Shown here one piece after another: positions 1-12,742 of a DNA stretch of 64,000 nucleotides. Made by a program: the position numbers and the translations under genes. This stretch comes from Siphonodentalium dalli (taxonomy: Eukaryota; Mollusca; Scaphopoda; Gadilida; Siphonodentaliidae), in assembly GCA_032622095.1 (NCBI GenBank), contig CP136064.1, positions 220,176,205-220,240,204 on the forward strand, in the 5' to 3' direction. Below the pieces are notes generated by a model. That model ran no database searches. It saw only the letters and a program-made list of their open reading frames with translations, and was not told the origin of the DNA. Each line of letters starts with the position of its first letter. The first letter of the stretch is position 1.

Positions 1-119
1 CCCGGAAGTGATTCTATAGTGAAATAGAATACTCCAGTGACGACATGTTTATAGAGACAAATGGATCTGAGAAATACATTTATAATTCCCACATTTTCAT
101 TGAATATGAGTAATACAAT

Positions 120-1117
120 GTGAATCTATGCATTTACAGCAATGGACACTTGGGCATGGCATGTCCAGGTTTTCTTGAGAAACGCAAAGGACACCCACTG
201 TCAATTGAGATAAAGTGCAGATCACTATCTTACTGGTCCAAACTACTATCACATGAGGGCTCAGAACTTGCCAAAAATATATATGTTCTTGTCAAAGAAT
301 TGGACCACAATTCTGATGGCTCATTTAATAGCCCATGGCTATTTTTTATTTCTAAAACCATGAAAGAACTTAACATGGAAAGAGCATGGACAAATCAGTC
401 AGGTTTAACAAAAGCTGAAATTAGAACTATAAAATCAGAGCTTATTGAGCGACACAAGACAGAACAATTTACTGTAATGCAGAATGCAAACTCATCTAGA
501 GCACGTTTTTATATGAGTATTAAAACGAGACCGGGCATGGGTCGCTATCTGAATTTCTTACCGGCTCACTTAGCAAACATTTTGCTAAAATTTAGAACCG
601 CAAATCTAAAACTGCCTGCCGAATATACAAGATGGAAATCTAAATCTGTGGAAAATTGTGACAAAACCTGTGATATTTGCGGTGATGGCACGGGTGATGA
701 ATACCACTTTATTATTATTTGCAAAGAACTACAGGCAATTCGATCAGAATATATCCCGAAATATTACTGGGAGAATTCTACGAAAGAAAAATTCGAAAGA
801 CTGTTATCTTTGGAAAATCAACTATTACTGAAAAAAGTTAGTATTTTTATCAAATCGGCATCAAGAAAATTAAAATATGACTGAGCCGATTATTCCAAAT
901 TTAAAAACTTGTGATTAGGTACATTATTTATAGTAGCGAATAATATATAGGATATTATAATACATATTATTATGATATATCTATACATTTATCATATTCT
1001 ATATTAATATATGTATGATTGTGTAACAATTGTTTTTTTGTGACCTATTGTAAATATTGTATATATGTTATAGCATGTTTCGCCTTAATTGACGACTTTG
1101 CAATAAACAATCAAACT
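120..1117 (+). mobile_element. LINE retrotransposon, 3' end: ORF2 C-terminal fragment plus 3' UTR
   Basis: The open frame at 120-884 (about 254 codons) resembles the region downstream of reverse transcriptase in non-LTR elements. It has a YWSKLL segment, an RPGMGRYL stretch, and near its C-terminus a Cys-rich knuckle of the form CDKTCDIC followed by GDEYHF and IIICK, the C-x3-C-x2-C...H...C pattern typical of LINE ORF2 tails. There is no in-frame ATG and a stop lies just upstream, so the fragment is 5'-truncated or frameshifted. The AT-rich stretch 885-1117, ending near AATAAACAATCAAAC, is probably its 3' UTR. No reverse transcriptase catalytic motif lies inside the window. Clade is uncertain (CR1/L2/RTE-like). 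Inactive remnant. Confidence 0.7.
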
Positions 1118-2316
1118 AGATCAACGACGCAGGTGTTATGAATCCCGATCAGTAACACTGATATGAGGTCCATGTTAAGTGAAAATAACTTTCGAATATA
1201 TGTGCCAGTTTGGGGGTAGGTTGTTTATGTGTGGACTGAGTATATTGATTCCGCGGTAAGATCGGCGCTGTCTTTCCGCCACCCATAAGAATACAATGTA
1301 TGTCGTGATATGACATAGTCGCCATAGACCAAACCATAAACACAATTTGAATATCTATATATCAAGACTAATGGCTAGTGTGTATTGTAAATTGCCTTAT
1401 GTATGTTACCATTTCAATTGTGTTTATATTTGCTACTAGCCTAGTTTTTCATTACTTACCATTTTATCCATTTCAAATGCCGCCTGACTCAAAAGAACCG
1501 TGGACAAAACAACTTTTTTAGTGACATTCTGGTTTGCTAGTGAGTTGCGTGATTATGATTATAATCTAACGGCAATCATAAATGCAACACCAACGTGCAT
1601 GTTCAGTGGAGAATATCGCACTATCACCTATGTATCAATAAAATGTATTAGCATGAGAGATATTACTATACATGTAGTCCGGATCAACGTCCCTAAGAAC
1701 TACTACAGATATGATATCCGCCGGAGATATAGAAGATTCAATTTCAATTAGTCTAGCCCGGAAACTCTAATATATATGAATCCGATTGACGTTCACAACA
1801 ATTTAACACACATATTAGTCGAGACTAAACTATCAATGTACGGAAAAGATGCACATCAAGCAACATATGGCGAGAACAACTTATATGCATAGGTATGCGG
1901 TGTTGTTCTCTTGTTTGACGCTGAACCTAAACTCGGACGATTATACAAAGCAGCAACCTCTCGATCACTATAACGCCTATTTATAACCTATTTTTTTACG
2001 ATGATTGCATTATATGGACATTGTGGTCCCATGTTATGTCATTAAAGAGCATTTTGTGTGTGTGCGATGATGAATTCCGTGTTACGTTAATAGATAGTTA
2101 CTATCATGTGTGAACTTTGATTGCTCATGGACTCATATCCCACTTTCCCAAAACCAGAGATCGATTAGATATCTTATTTGCTGGATTTCAAAATGTATGC
2201 CATTTTAGTTTTTTGCGTTAGTGCATATAACAACAGATAGTGATTCTGTTATTTAATGTTTCATTTGGCCGAAACTGTTGCAAGGCTCTCTGAAAATATT
2301 GGTGGAAATTCAAAAG
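1118..2316. other. No gene seen (AT-rich spacer)
   Basis: Only short open frames without recognisable motifs, such as 1500-1751. I see no splice-bounded coding stretch, long repeat or RNA gene here. Confidence 0.5.
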
Positions 2317-4155
2317 GACATGTTAAGGAGGACTGCACATTCAAGACTATCACAATATATTAATGATAGTCATATGTTAGTATTGAACTACAACATCACT
2401 TCGTACCGCATCGAGTGCATGATTATTTGTAACGGTTAATGACCATCCTCTATTATTACCTGTTGTCTACATATTGTTAATGCTTTACTTACTTAACGTC
2501 TCAAAATAACATCAAATGTGTCAAACAATAGTCAAAATGCGCATTGGAGATCGATACACGATACACGATTCAGCAAATTAAACTATTTCAGTCATTCTCG
2601 GAATTTCGCTAAGTGTTTTTTATTTTGGTCGGTTTGACTTTCTCCAAATATTTGATATAAAGTTCCTGATAAATGCTAAACAAAACAACCTAAACATTCA
2701 ACAAATGCAAATTTCCATCCAGTATTAATCCTGGCGTCACACCTGCGTCATATCTAAGGGTGTGACATTTGGAACCTGATGTATGATACTACCAAACCAA
2801 TGGCAACATGAAAGACACGGTTTATCCGCCCGTACGGAGCTGATCGACAGTTTAAGGAAGTCAATTTGAGATAGCCATGTCAAAGCTTTATCAGAAAACA
2901 ATGTTGTCTTACCACCATCACTCAAACACAACATGTCGATGTCTAATATAAACACACAATCTAAACAATATATCGCTTCAAACTGCCGTATGATACATTT
3001 TGACCGGCTTTCGTATTCATTGTTCGCAACATGTTGACATTAGAATTAGCCGTCATTTTGGTTGTCTCCTAAGACCAGATGTGGATGCAAATTTTACATT
3101 TTATGTTTCTTCGTTGTATTCAACATATATTAATTCCGAACGCTTTGCTTAATTCTTTGCATGCTGGACAATAGTTACAAGTGCCGCCATTATGTGGACG
3201 TTTGTGACTGGGTGGTTGTTAAGTTTTTGTTTACTAATTCTCCAACTGTTAAGATGGACTAATGGTGAAACTACTGTTCCATATGAAATATCGTCTATGT
3301 AGTCACTTCAATTATATACAATATGCCACATGGGATGTCCCCTTTATAGTTCGTTCGTGTGTCCGTTCGCTAAGACCAGTGGTACAAATAAAATTGAACG
3401 CGATATTGGACGCCATCTTGTAGTTTCATACTCTTCTAATAGTGAATATGGATGGAAATTCATACCTGTCACTTCGTATGTGTGTTCTACATTAAATAAA
3501 ACAAAATACTGCGCACCATGCTATCATTCGTGGTTCCAATCACAGGCGATAACTTTATTTTGAATGTTATGACATTAGATGGAGGGATATATTTTCACCA
3601 ATTGAAAAGATGTATTAATGGTCAACTTATTGTTTGATATGAAATGTTATTCTATGTAGTCATTACAAAAATATAGATTTTACCGCTGGGGACGTTCCTT
3701 TTCTGGATTTTTCGTATGTCGCTTCACGAAGTCTTAAAATAAAAACTGACCGCCATATTGGACGCCATCTTGGATTTTGATACTCTTTTAATAGTGAATA
3801 TGGTTGAAAATTCGCATTTTACACTTGTTATGTGTGTTCTACACTAAATAAAAGCAAATACTACGCACTATTCTATCATTCTGGGATCCAATCCCCGGCG
3901 ATGGCTATACTCAGCATTTTATGACATTGGGGAGGGTTAAATATTTGCCTATTATTTCAATATTTGTAGGGACAGGATTATAAAGTTAACACCTCCCGAT
4001 AGAAAATACCCCATTCTTTCCATACATATATGATATGATAAGCTGGATCGAGCGTGCTAGTTTTGTACAGAGTTGACGGGCGACAGTTTCTCTGAATCGT
4101 CATGATTTTTTGACACAGAACGTTACATTCTCTACCACGACGTCGTGAAATCTCA
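2317..4155. repeat. 1839-bp tandem duplication, copy 1
   Basis: The sequence from 2317 recurs from 4156 at a constant offset of 1839 bp. The tetramer GACA is present at the left edge (2317-2320), the central junction (4156-4159) and the right edge (5995-5998), so the breakpoint has 4 bp of microhomology. The short open frames inside (2737-2955 minus, 3330-3563 plus) occur identically in both copies but show no protein signature. Internally the unit carries older, diverged repeats of about 360 bp around the phrase GGACGCCATCTTG. Confidence 0.95.
3245..3960. repeat. Diverged ~360-bp tandem repeat inside each 1839-bp unit
   Basis: Segments beginning near 3245 and near 3605 share an ordered series of blocks: ATATGAAAT..CTATGTAGTCA, GGACGCCATCTTG, AATAGTGAATATGG, ATGTGTGTTCTACA.TAAATAAAA, CTATCATTC and CCAATC.C.GGCGATGG. 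A third, poorer copy is suggested at about 3040-3130 (TGGATGCAAATTTTACATTT). The same arrangement recurs at +1839 in copy 2. Old tandem array of unknown origin. Confidence 0.6.
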
Positions 4156-5994
4156 GACATGTTAAGGAGGACTGCACATTCAAGACTATCACAATATATT
4201 AATGATAGTCATATGTTAGTATTGAACTACAACATCACTTCGTACCGCATCGAGTGCATGATTATTTGTAACGGTTAATGACCATCCTCTATTATTACCT
4301 GTTGTCTACATATTGTTAATGCTTTACTTACTTAACGTCTCAAAATAACATCAAATGTGTCAAACAATAGTCAAAATGCGCATTGGAGATCGATACACGA
4401 TACACGATTCAGCAAATTAAACTATTTCAGTCATTCTCGGAATTTCGCTAAGTGTTTTTTATTTTGGTCGGTTTGACTTTCTCCAAATATTTGATATAAA
4501 GTTCCTGATAAATGCTAAACAAAACAACCTAAACATTCAACAAATGCAAATTTCCATCCAGTATTAATCCTGGCGTCACACCTGCGTCATATCTAAGGGT
4601 GTGACATTTGGAACCTGATGTATGATACTACCAAACCAATGGCAACATGAAAGACACGGTTTATCCGCCCGTACGGAGCTGATCGACAGTTTAAGGAAGT
4701 CAATTTGAGATAGCCATGTCAAAGCTTTATCAGAAAACAATGTTGTCTTACCACCATCACTCAAACACAACATGTCGATGTCTAATATAAACACACAATC
4801 TAAACAATATATCGCTTCAAACTGCCGTATGATACATTTTGACCGGCTTTCGTATTCATTGTTCGCAACATGTTGACATTAGAATTAGCCGTCATTTTGG
4901 TTGTCTCCTAAGACCAGATGTGGATGCAAATTTTACATTTTATGTTTCTTCGTTGTATTCAACATATATTAATTCCGAACGCTTTGCTTAATTCTTTGCA
5001 TGCTGGACAATAGTTACAAGTGCCGCCATTATGTGGACGTTTGTGACTGGGTGGTTGTTAAGTTTTTGTTTACTAATTCTCCAACTGTTAAGATGGACTA
5101 ATGGTGAAACTACTGTTCCATATGAAATATCGTCTATGTAGTCACTTCAATTATATACAATATGCCACATGGGATGTCCCCTTTATAGTTCGTTCGTGTG
5201 TCCGTTCGCTAAGACCAGTGGTACAAATAAAATTGAACGCGATATTGGACGCCATCTTGTAGTTTCATACTCTTCTAATAGTGAATATGGATGGAAATTC
5301 ATACCTGTCACTTCGTATGTGTGTTCTACATTAAATAAAACAAAATACTGCGCACCATGCTATCATTCGTGGTTCCAATCACAGGCGATAACTTTATTTT
5401 GAATGTTATGACATTAGATGGAGGGATATATTTTCACCAATTGAAAAGATGTATTAATGGTCAACTTATTGTTTGATATGAAATGTTATTCTATGTAGTC
5501 ATTACAAAAATATAGATTTTACCGCTGGGGACGTTCCTTTTCTGGATTTTTCGTATGTCGCTTCACGAAGTCTTAAAATAAAAACTGACCGCCATATTGG
5601 ACGCCATCTTGGATTTTGATACTCTTTTAATAGTGAATATGGTTGAAAATTCGCATTTTACACTTGTTATGTGTGTTCTACACTAAATAAAAGCAAATAC
5701 TACGCACTATTCTATCATTCTGGGATCCAATCCCCGGCGATGGCTATACTCAGCATTTTATGACATTGGGGAGGGTTAAATATTTGCCTATTATTTCAAT
5801 ATTTGTAGGGACAGGATTATAAAGTTAACACCTCCCGATAGAAAATACCCCATTCTTTCCATACATATATGATATGATAAGCTGGGTCGAGCGTGCTAGT
5901 TTTGTACAGAGTTGACGGGCGACAGTTTCTCTGAATCGTCATGATTTTTTGACACAGAACGTTACATTCTCTACCACGACGTCGTGAAATCTCA
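4156..5994. repeat. 1839-bp tandem duplication, copy 2
   Basis: Head-to-tail copy of 2317-4155. The one difference I noticed is A at 4047 against G at 5886. Such near-identity means either a very recent duplication or an assembly artefact joining two haplotypes or a repeated read overlap. It sits upstream of exon 1 of the ZP/EGF gene model. Confidence 0.95.
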
Positions 5995-5998
5995 GACA

Positions 5999-6417
5999 AA
6001 CCAGAAAAAATAAGAACGTTCCAATCTAGTATCACCATTTACCCAATAATAACTAATAGAATGTTCTGTTTTTGGTGATGTGCTTAACTTTTAACCAATT
6101 GTGTATAGCTGGTCAACCGCTGAAAACAGGCTAATTTTTCGGTAGGGTATACCTTCACAAATAGTCTTACCAACCATACATAGCTGACACCAATTCCGGC
6201 AAGGCCAAGAATAATTTCATAAATGAAATAGATTTACCTTCCAGAAAAAGTTGGTTTCAACTTGTTCTACCGAGGGTAGGGGTATCCGACCGATTGTGGT
6301 GTTTGGCCGCTCCTCTAAGTGTGCATGGATAGCATGAACGATAAATCTATACACACGCATGTTATGGTCTAACAATCTTTATATTAAATTGACAGGTTAT
6401 ACGACAAGCATTTCCAG
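5999..6417 (+). other. Sequence upstream of exon 1, no feature seen
   Basis: No coding-like stretch identified. It must contain intron or 5' sequence of the ZP/EGF gene, ending in the acceptor TTTCCAG at 6411-6417. Confidence 0.4.
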
Positions 6418-6555
6418 AAGGCACCGTCCTGGACACAATCGTTATGAAAATAACAGGATTCACGAGAACATTCGAAACAACTCCTATCTCCGTAACACAA
6501 TTGGATGTCTCTATATGCCCGAACGTGACGGATCCGGATCCGGACCCAACATTAA
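6418..6555 (+). CDS. Exon 1 of the readable ZP/EGF gene: C-terminal half of an unrecognised extracellular domain
   Basis: An acceptor (TTTCCAG) and a perfect donor (GTAAGT at 6556) bound 138 nt. The first two bases complete a split codon, and the frame then reads GTVLDTIVMKITGFTRTF, continuing to QLDVSICPNVT and an Asp-Pro linker (DPDPDPT). It ends one base into a codon. The core aligns with exon 3 of the same gene: TVLDTIV against TIVDEIV, and LDVSICPNVT against IELFTCVHPT. It therefore looks like the C-terminal half of a repeated beta-rich unit followed by a Pro/Asp hinge. The phase fits exon 2 (1+2) although the intron would be 19,961 bp; additional exons between cannot be excluded. Secreted or membrane location is inferred from the downstream EGF and ZP modules. 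Confidence 0.62.
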
Positions 6556-7667
6556 GTAAGTAAATTTACATATCAGAAATGCCGCAGAGCTAGATGGGAC
6601 ACATCGTCCTTCTTTCGCAATAGTCCAAGCATATTAGATGTCAAAGGGGAAAGGTAAGAAACTAAATCGGAGTATAAGCTGGCTTTTTAATATTATTTGG
6701 CATCGTGGATGCCGCGAAAAGTCCCCTAAAATCCGAGTTGAGCTTTCCAAGTTACACCATTTCTTTCATATAAGAAAACAAACTGTTTTCTTTTTCACAA
6801 TGGAACTAATTGGATCTGTGACAATGTTTCAGTCTAAAAATATACAAAAAGGTACACGATATTGTTCAATACATAATTATCCAACCATGCAGAGACAACC
6901 ATTCAAATGGGAACTTCGAAAGAATATCGCAATTAATGCCAAATTCATAAAACATTGCAATATATACAAACAACGTTTAGTCGTAAACCATATAAGTAGA
7001 GTGCCTGTCCCAAAATGGAAAAATCGAATGAAATTTACATGCGCAAAATTAAATAACTAGTCCCATAAGAGTGATAACACACTCGAACATGTGAGGAAAT
7101 ATGATTGAAGAGTATAAGAGAAACATTTGATCAGAGAAGAACGACTCGCGAGAGAGCAAGCAGGGTATCATACAACTGGATATATGACTAGACGAGAGCG
7201 TAGAATAGCAAAATGTTATCATTTTCAATAACGTTCCAGTGATGGGATTCTGCATGTTGAAAAAATATTGTAAACGTTTACTGTAACCGCCAGGGGGGGG
7301 GGGGGTCGGACAAAATTACAGGATACAAGGACCGGGTGGGTGGGTGTCTCCGAGCCCGGAATGCAGATTTTTTCTGATGTCATGGAATTTTTTTCCAAAA
7401 TCATTTCTAAGACAAATTACAGCTTCAAAATGAATTGAAACAATCAGATTCATATAGTAGTGCATGATATAGCCCTATACAAGTGAGGGGGGGCTCTATA
7501 TTTAAATTTTTGGTCCACAATTTCTCCCTTTAACAGTTGAAACCATGGGGTGGGTCCGGTTTTGGTCGAGGAAAAAAATTGCAATGAAAAATAATTCATT
7601 CTCATCTTTTCTCATAGTTTATCATGGCTTTTTAAACTTATTATACAGAGGTTACCTGCGTTTTTTG
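6556..7667. other. Intron sequence, no gene supported
   Basis: Contains a 140-codon open frame at 6638-7060 that is Lys/His/Ile rich with no recognisable motif, a G13 tract at 7293-7305, and a GGGTGGGTGGGTGT stretch at about 7336 resembling the repeat at 11434. I treat it as intronic. Confidence 0.45.
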
Positions 7668-8905
7668 AGTGAATACCGGAAGTATCTCATGAGTGGTCAT
7701 AGTCCAAGTCTTCTTGTACTAAAACCAGCTAAGATATTGGGATGGCGATGCTGGCGTTTAGTCCAAGACCGCCCTATATGCTCGCTTATGACACGGCTTA
7801 AGCGTTAGTGACCCGCTCAAATAAAACCACAATTATATGAAATAAAATATCACAATTGCGACAATAAACGGATATTTTCCGCAGAAGACATGCTATTTTA
7901 TCTGAAACCCACATCAGTTGTGAATTTAAAACGGTAATTTAATGCGAAAAGAGACATTTACCTCAATGTTTACAATTTTTTTAAAGTATGCGAACTCGGT
8001 TGACCTCGCGAACTGTGTTCGGCATTTTCCGTTGAAAATATTCCGTAGATTTTGGACAACAACGCAAATTACGATGAATTCTCCATTGTAATTGTAATTA
8101 TGTGTGTCAATAAATAAAATAATAAATAGATTAATTAAACATTGGAGATATAAATGTAATACACTAAATAAATGAACCTTAAGTTTGAAAAGTCCCACTA
8201 AAACGGAAGAACTATATTTCGAAACTGTGTGATTCGGTTCTCCGATTATTTTATCAACACAGATGTCAAAATGCACACCACACGCATGGCAAGTCAGACA
8301 CAAGAGATCTAATTTGCTCCAATTTTGACAAGTTGCTTGCGATAATTGTCAACAAAACTACCGTTCTGGTCCTCCATTATGTCATTAAGTTTTTAGTGCG
8401 GGAATTGTTCTGAAAGCACATAGAAAACTGGACTTTCGGGCGATCGGTTTTCGCCATTTTTGTTCGGAAAACCCGCGCTATATATAGAAACGGAAAGTAG
8501 AATTCCCAGAACAAACAGCGGATTATGCCGAACTTATTCGGACCACTTCGGCTTTCGGTTAAAACGTAAACAAACAGAGAAACAAATCGATGTTTGTGGC
8601 AATCAACCGGAATATTCTATGTGTAATTTAACATTAAAGTTAGATTATTATACACCATTATGACCATTAGATGTAAGCCTTTCCGATGTATATAGCATAA
8701 TGTATTGATTTGCTAGGTAAATCGAGTAAAATACACCACAAATTCCCGCCACAGATCGTGGGCGTAACTCATGTGGTAGGATTGGTATGCAAGCGGGCTT
8801 GGACTAAACGCCAGCATCGCCATCCCAATATCTTAGCTGGTTTTAGTACAAGAAGACTTGGACTAGAGTGGTCACAGTGAGATACCGGAATCATCACGAG
8901 TAGCA
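7668..8905. repeat. Foldback element with ~100-bp inverted arms
   Basis: Positions 7700-7767 are a perfect 68-bp reverse complement of 8799-8866. Weaker complementarity extends outward on the left to about 7668 and continues on the right to about 8905. The 1.03 kb between the arms has only weak open frames. The layout is that of a foldback or MITE-type DNA transposon derivative; no transposase is visible. Confidence 0.75.
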
Positions 8906-8952
8906 TTTAGGCCATGACCCCTAGTGATGATTCCAGTATATCACTGTGATCG
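8867..8952. repeat. Hairpin at the right end of the foldback
   Basis: GTGGTCACAGTGA with a CGGAATCATCAC block pairs with GTGATGATTCC and TCACTGTGATC across a roughly 20-nt loop. Part of the preceding foldback or a second, smaller MITE abutting it. Confidence 0.65.
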
Positions 8953-9280
8953 GTAATTCCGATATTCACTAAAAACACGAATGTTTTCTTTTTATTATAT
9001 GCGCTATTTACTAAAATAGATCGAGGAATTAATTCAAAATGTATGACCCATTAATTAGATTGATTTACTGTCAAAAAGCCGAAAACCCGTTGGCCTCATT
9101 TGTTTATATTAATGATATCAGTCAAGATATTGAATAAACGATCAATACAGTGACCACGTGGTCGAAGTACTTGGTCGATGTCGATAAATGACTACAGTGA
9201 CTTAAGTCGCATAATAACGTGTTGTTCACTGATTGGATCATTAAAAGGCTCCAGATTCAATCTCAGAGCATCTAATATTC
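8953..9280. other. Spacer, nothing recognised
   Basis: AT-rich intronic sequence without coding or repeat structure that I can see. Confidence 0.4.
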
Positions 9281-9830
9281 AAAATTTTCCGGGGGAGGCC
9301 TCCTGACCCCCTCCCATACTTCCCCCTCAGGCCTTCGGCCTTTTTTTTTATGAGAGCTACCCGCCACTCGCCTAGAATTATTTTAAGGGGAGCTCCTCAT
9401 TGCACATCAGTGATTTCCCACATGGAGACAAACGGATCCAAGGGGGGCGCCCCCCCCTATTTTCGCCAGAGCAAGGATTTTTTTTGCGAGGTGATCGGGC
9501 GCCCGAAGATTCCGCACTGAATATTGATAACGCGCATGCAAATACAGCAGTTTACATGTTTACATTACTCAAACGTATAGTTTTTTTTAAATGCGGGTTG
9601 AAATGACTTCAATTTGGTATTCCACGATATGACTGTATAGCCACGCAAGGGGCGAATACAACATCCCGAGATAAAGGTCCGCGGGCTATTTTTCGCCATG
9701 CAGAGCAAACAATTTCTGCGACATTTTATATCGGAGAATATCTCGCCCGGCGCCAAGTTTTGTGCGCCCGAAGTTTCAACACTGAATATTTCTATCAAAA
9801 AGAAATATAGCAATTCTGAAAGTGGAGTCA
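9281..9830. repeat. GC-rich dispersed repeat pieces
   Basis: Contains CCCCCTCCC and CCTTCGGCC blocks, GGGGGGCGCCCCCCCC at about 9442, and two diverged versions of TTTTCGCC..GAGCAA..GGCGCCCGAAG..CACTGAATATT (about 9460-9525 and 9690-9790). The base composition contrasts sharply with neighbouring sequence. Probably fragments of a dispersed element; class unknown. Confidence 0.4.
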
Positions 9831-10970
9831 AAATTTAGACTATTCCATCTATATGTAAAGAACGAATGAATGATAAACATGAGTCGTCTACAGCGCACTC
9901 TATAGGTTATACAATGTAGTCCGATCAACGCCCGGACTATAAACGCACTGGCGGCAGTATCATCGTAAAGAGATTATCTAAAGGCACATACGCCATACTA
10001 CTATGGTATACATGTACCGTATACATATAGTATATTTTCGAATTATATTATAGAAATACATTGCTGGTTCGTTTCCAATGGTATATATGCATGGCATTTA
10101 AAATTGGTTATATCTTCCATCACATGTTGTGGCACCCTAATTGGACATATTCAGGTCACGACAAATACGCATCTTCCATTGCTTAATAAAAAAAAGTCTG
10201 ACACGAGTCCTTCAAAGCATCGGTTTCCACGTTTCCTTATCGTCATTAGTCAGCTGATTGACTGAACATATATTTATTCATAACCCAAACATTTACACAA
10301 CAGATAATAATTTACATACAATATTTTAATTAACATTATAGATACAACCACAATGTAGATGAATAGGGGATTGGAATAATAGTTAATCAGTTCCGTGTCA
10401 GATATTTTTTGGTGAAAACTGTGTTTATACTAATAAAACGAGTACGTGATTGGAGTGTGATCTGACCACCCGTTTGGCTTTTATTGATGACTTATTTTGC
10501 TGGTGTATCATGAAGCTGATGGCTATTAGAAGTAAAACTGAAAAAATTAGCATGGTTAATGGAGGGATTAAGAGGTTGGATAGATGCATTGTATTACCAG
10601 CCGAAACACCTCTATACTAGTACTGACCAGAAGCCATGATTGCGAGTATTCATTCTGAATTACAAAATATTCTCCCATGCACAAGCCCAAAGCATAGGCA
10701 CCCGGTGATTCCGGGGGCTTATTCTGTGGGCATGTCCGGCGCGCCAAAATCACCATGTCGCCCAGATAATTCACATTTGCACAGACTTTCAGAAGATAAG
10801 TTCACTGTTCAAAGAAGCTTTGATCTTTCAACACTAACCTTCTATAGTATACCGTAATTGTACTGAAGGTTATTGTTACCCGTTCCATATAGAGACCTAA
10901 TATAAAGCAATATATTACTGGGTCCAGAACACAGGAAAACACGTCGTTTTGAATGTAGTATACGAAAAAT
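9831..10970. other. Intron sequence, nothing recognised
   Basis: Only short random open frames on both strands. No splice-bounded coding stretch or long repeat noticed. Confidence 0.4.
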
Positions 10971-11110
10971 TTCCCCGGACCCCCTCTTACGAGAAGGGGG
11001 TTAGACCCCCCTCTCCTGCTCTTCCCCACTCGCTGCTTCGCGGCTCGGATGATGCTACGCATCATATATATAATAATACATAGCGCCCCCCCCCCTTCAA
11101 ATTTCCTGGA
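10971..11110. repeat. C-rich dispersed repeat fragment
   Basis: Reads CCCCGGACCCCCTC, CGAGAAGGGGGTTAGACCCC and, after a C11 run at 11085-11095, a phrase of the type CCTGGATCCGCCACTG. It shares style with 9281-9345. Probably the end of a transposon-derived repeat. Confidence 0.35.
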
Positions 11111-11433
11111 TCCGCCACTGGGAGAGGATTGGAACTGTGTTTATTTAATCAAATTGATGGTGTTTTTACTTTACACATGCACACATTTTAACCTATTGCT
11201 AATAATGGACACAACTATCCTGTTAAAGTGGGTATCTTACCTTTATAACCATAAATATTTGGGTTTTTAAAGGTTTTGTTGGCATATTTTTCAGCCATGT
11301 GCTTTGTTTGTTTATTTTTTGTGGGTGTACTTGATCAGCGTTCTCTCAGTTCTGGTGCAGACACAATGAGAGACCCTAACCCTGCCAACAACACATTATT
11401 TAGTACAATTTACATGATTTTCATCAATTTTGG

Positions 11434-11517
11434 GGGTGGGTGTCCTAGACGTGGGTGGAAAAAACTTACGGTCCCGGGTGGGTGTCCCAGACCTGGGTGG
11501 AAAAAACTTACGCTCCC
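11434..11517 (+). repeat. Two-copy 42-bp tandem repeat
   Basis: Units at 11434-11475 and 11476-11517 share GGGTGGGTGTCC.AGAC.TGGGTGG followed by AAAAAACTTACG.TCCC. They are G-rich on one strand. Related G-rich wording occurs near 7336, 23815 and 25225. Confidence 0.8.
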
Positions 11518-11595
11518 GGGGTGGTGGCTCCCCAAAACTGAAAAACACAAAATTTCTATCTTGTATCCGTAATATTTTTCCTGACCCCCCCCCCC

Positions 11596-12742
11596 TGTAA
11601 CCGCAGAGTTTTAGTATTGTTTTCCGCCACGAAAGATAACTCTACAATACAGAAACGTTGAGTCAAGCTCCGTGCAGAATTCAGTCCCATACGCAGGACT
11701 TATTTATTTGAGACTTTTGTAGGTTACAATTCATTCTGCATCATTCTGAGAAACTGAACTGTCCATATTCATTTGAAAGTGGTCTAGATCAAGCCAGAAT
11801 GAATTGTAACTGACAAAACACTTCAATAATTTTTTTTAGATTGAAATAAAAAAATACACGTACCGGCAGCGTTCAGACATCGTGTAGCGAGGGGACTGAA
11901 CTGTTTTGCAGCTTGACGTTGATTATAATGAGGTGCATGCGTCATAATGCGTGTTCCCTTATAACAAACAGATATGCAGCAGCAGCAAAAGGCCCGTGAT
12001 CGCTGAACCCACGTCGACCTATATTAAAGATGCATAATCCGAATTAACGTTCCCAAATTACTATTTCTTTGGTTTCGGGGGGTAATTCGAGTCGATGAAC
12101 CCACACATCAAAGCTCATTGTTATCAGATCGATTTTTGGAATTTGTTATTTCCCGAGATATGTAATTATTGGCGGCATGGCAAATATTCTGACCAAATTG
12201 CGGATGAAGATGGATAACTATAAAATCAAGTAGCTTTGGATGTTAGATATTTGACAATCCGGCCAAATTTCGTTGAACAAAATGTTGTGCAATTTTATAC
12301 AATAGTTGACTGTTGTTAGCATTATTTTTGGGCAAATAATCGATTCTGATAACTGAAGCGGAATTTCAAAAAATGTTGTTGTTGGAATCTGATAATATTG
12401 GGACCACATAATCGGATTGAGTACCATTAAAGCTGCATGGTCCGATTTGACACAAAATTAGTCAAGAGTAAGATATCCTGAGATAATTTTCGGCTTACGA
12501 GGCAAAAGAAACAGGAACAATACTCACAGTAACCATCATTCGTATGGCACAGGCGTAATGAAAATACACGAACACATTCATCATTATGACGTTGAAAACG
12601 AGTAACAAATATCATAATTCAGAACCCTTTTTGTTGTCTGCAGCTTAAGTGTGCATGCGGTGGACGCTATTTATAATAGACCATCATTCGAATTTTTACA
12701 GGTCTGACAAAAATTCAAAACGTTTTAAAACTCCCCGTTTTT
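11596..12742. other. Intron sequence with a piece related to 56.4-56.6 kb
   Basis: Positions 12060-12240 share scattered blocks with 56440-56630: TCGAGTCGA.GAACCCAC, CAAATTGCGG, and AGATGGATAACT.TAAAATCAAG. This suggests a decayed dispersed repeat. A small inverted pair GAATTTTT/AAAAATTC lies at about 12690-12716. No gene seen. Confidence 0.4.

Noticed and set aside
6638-7060. 140-codon ORF just downstream of exon 1
   Set aside because: Residue composition reflects AT-rich sequence, no motif, and it lies within the inferred intron after a strong donor.
8799-8866. Possible miRNA precursor from the perfect 68-bp complement with 7700-7767
   Set aside because: The arms are about 1 kb apart and part of a foldback element; loop length is unsuitable for a miRNA hairpin.
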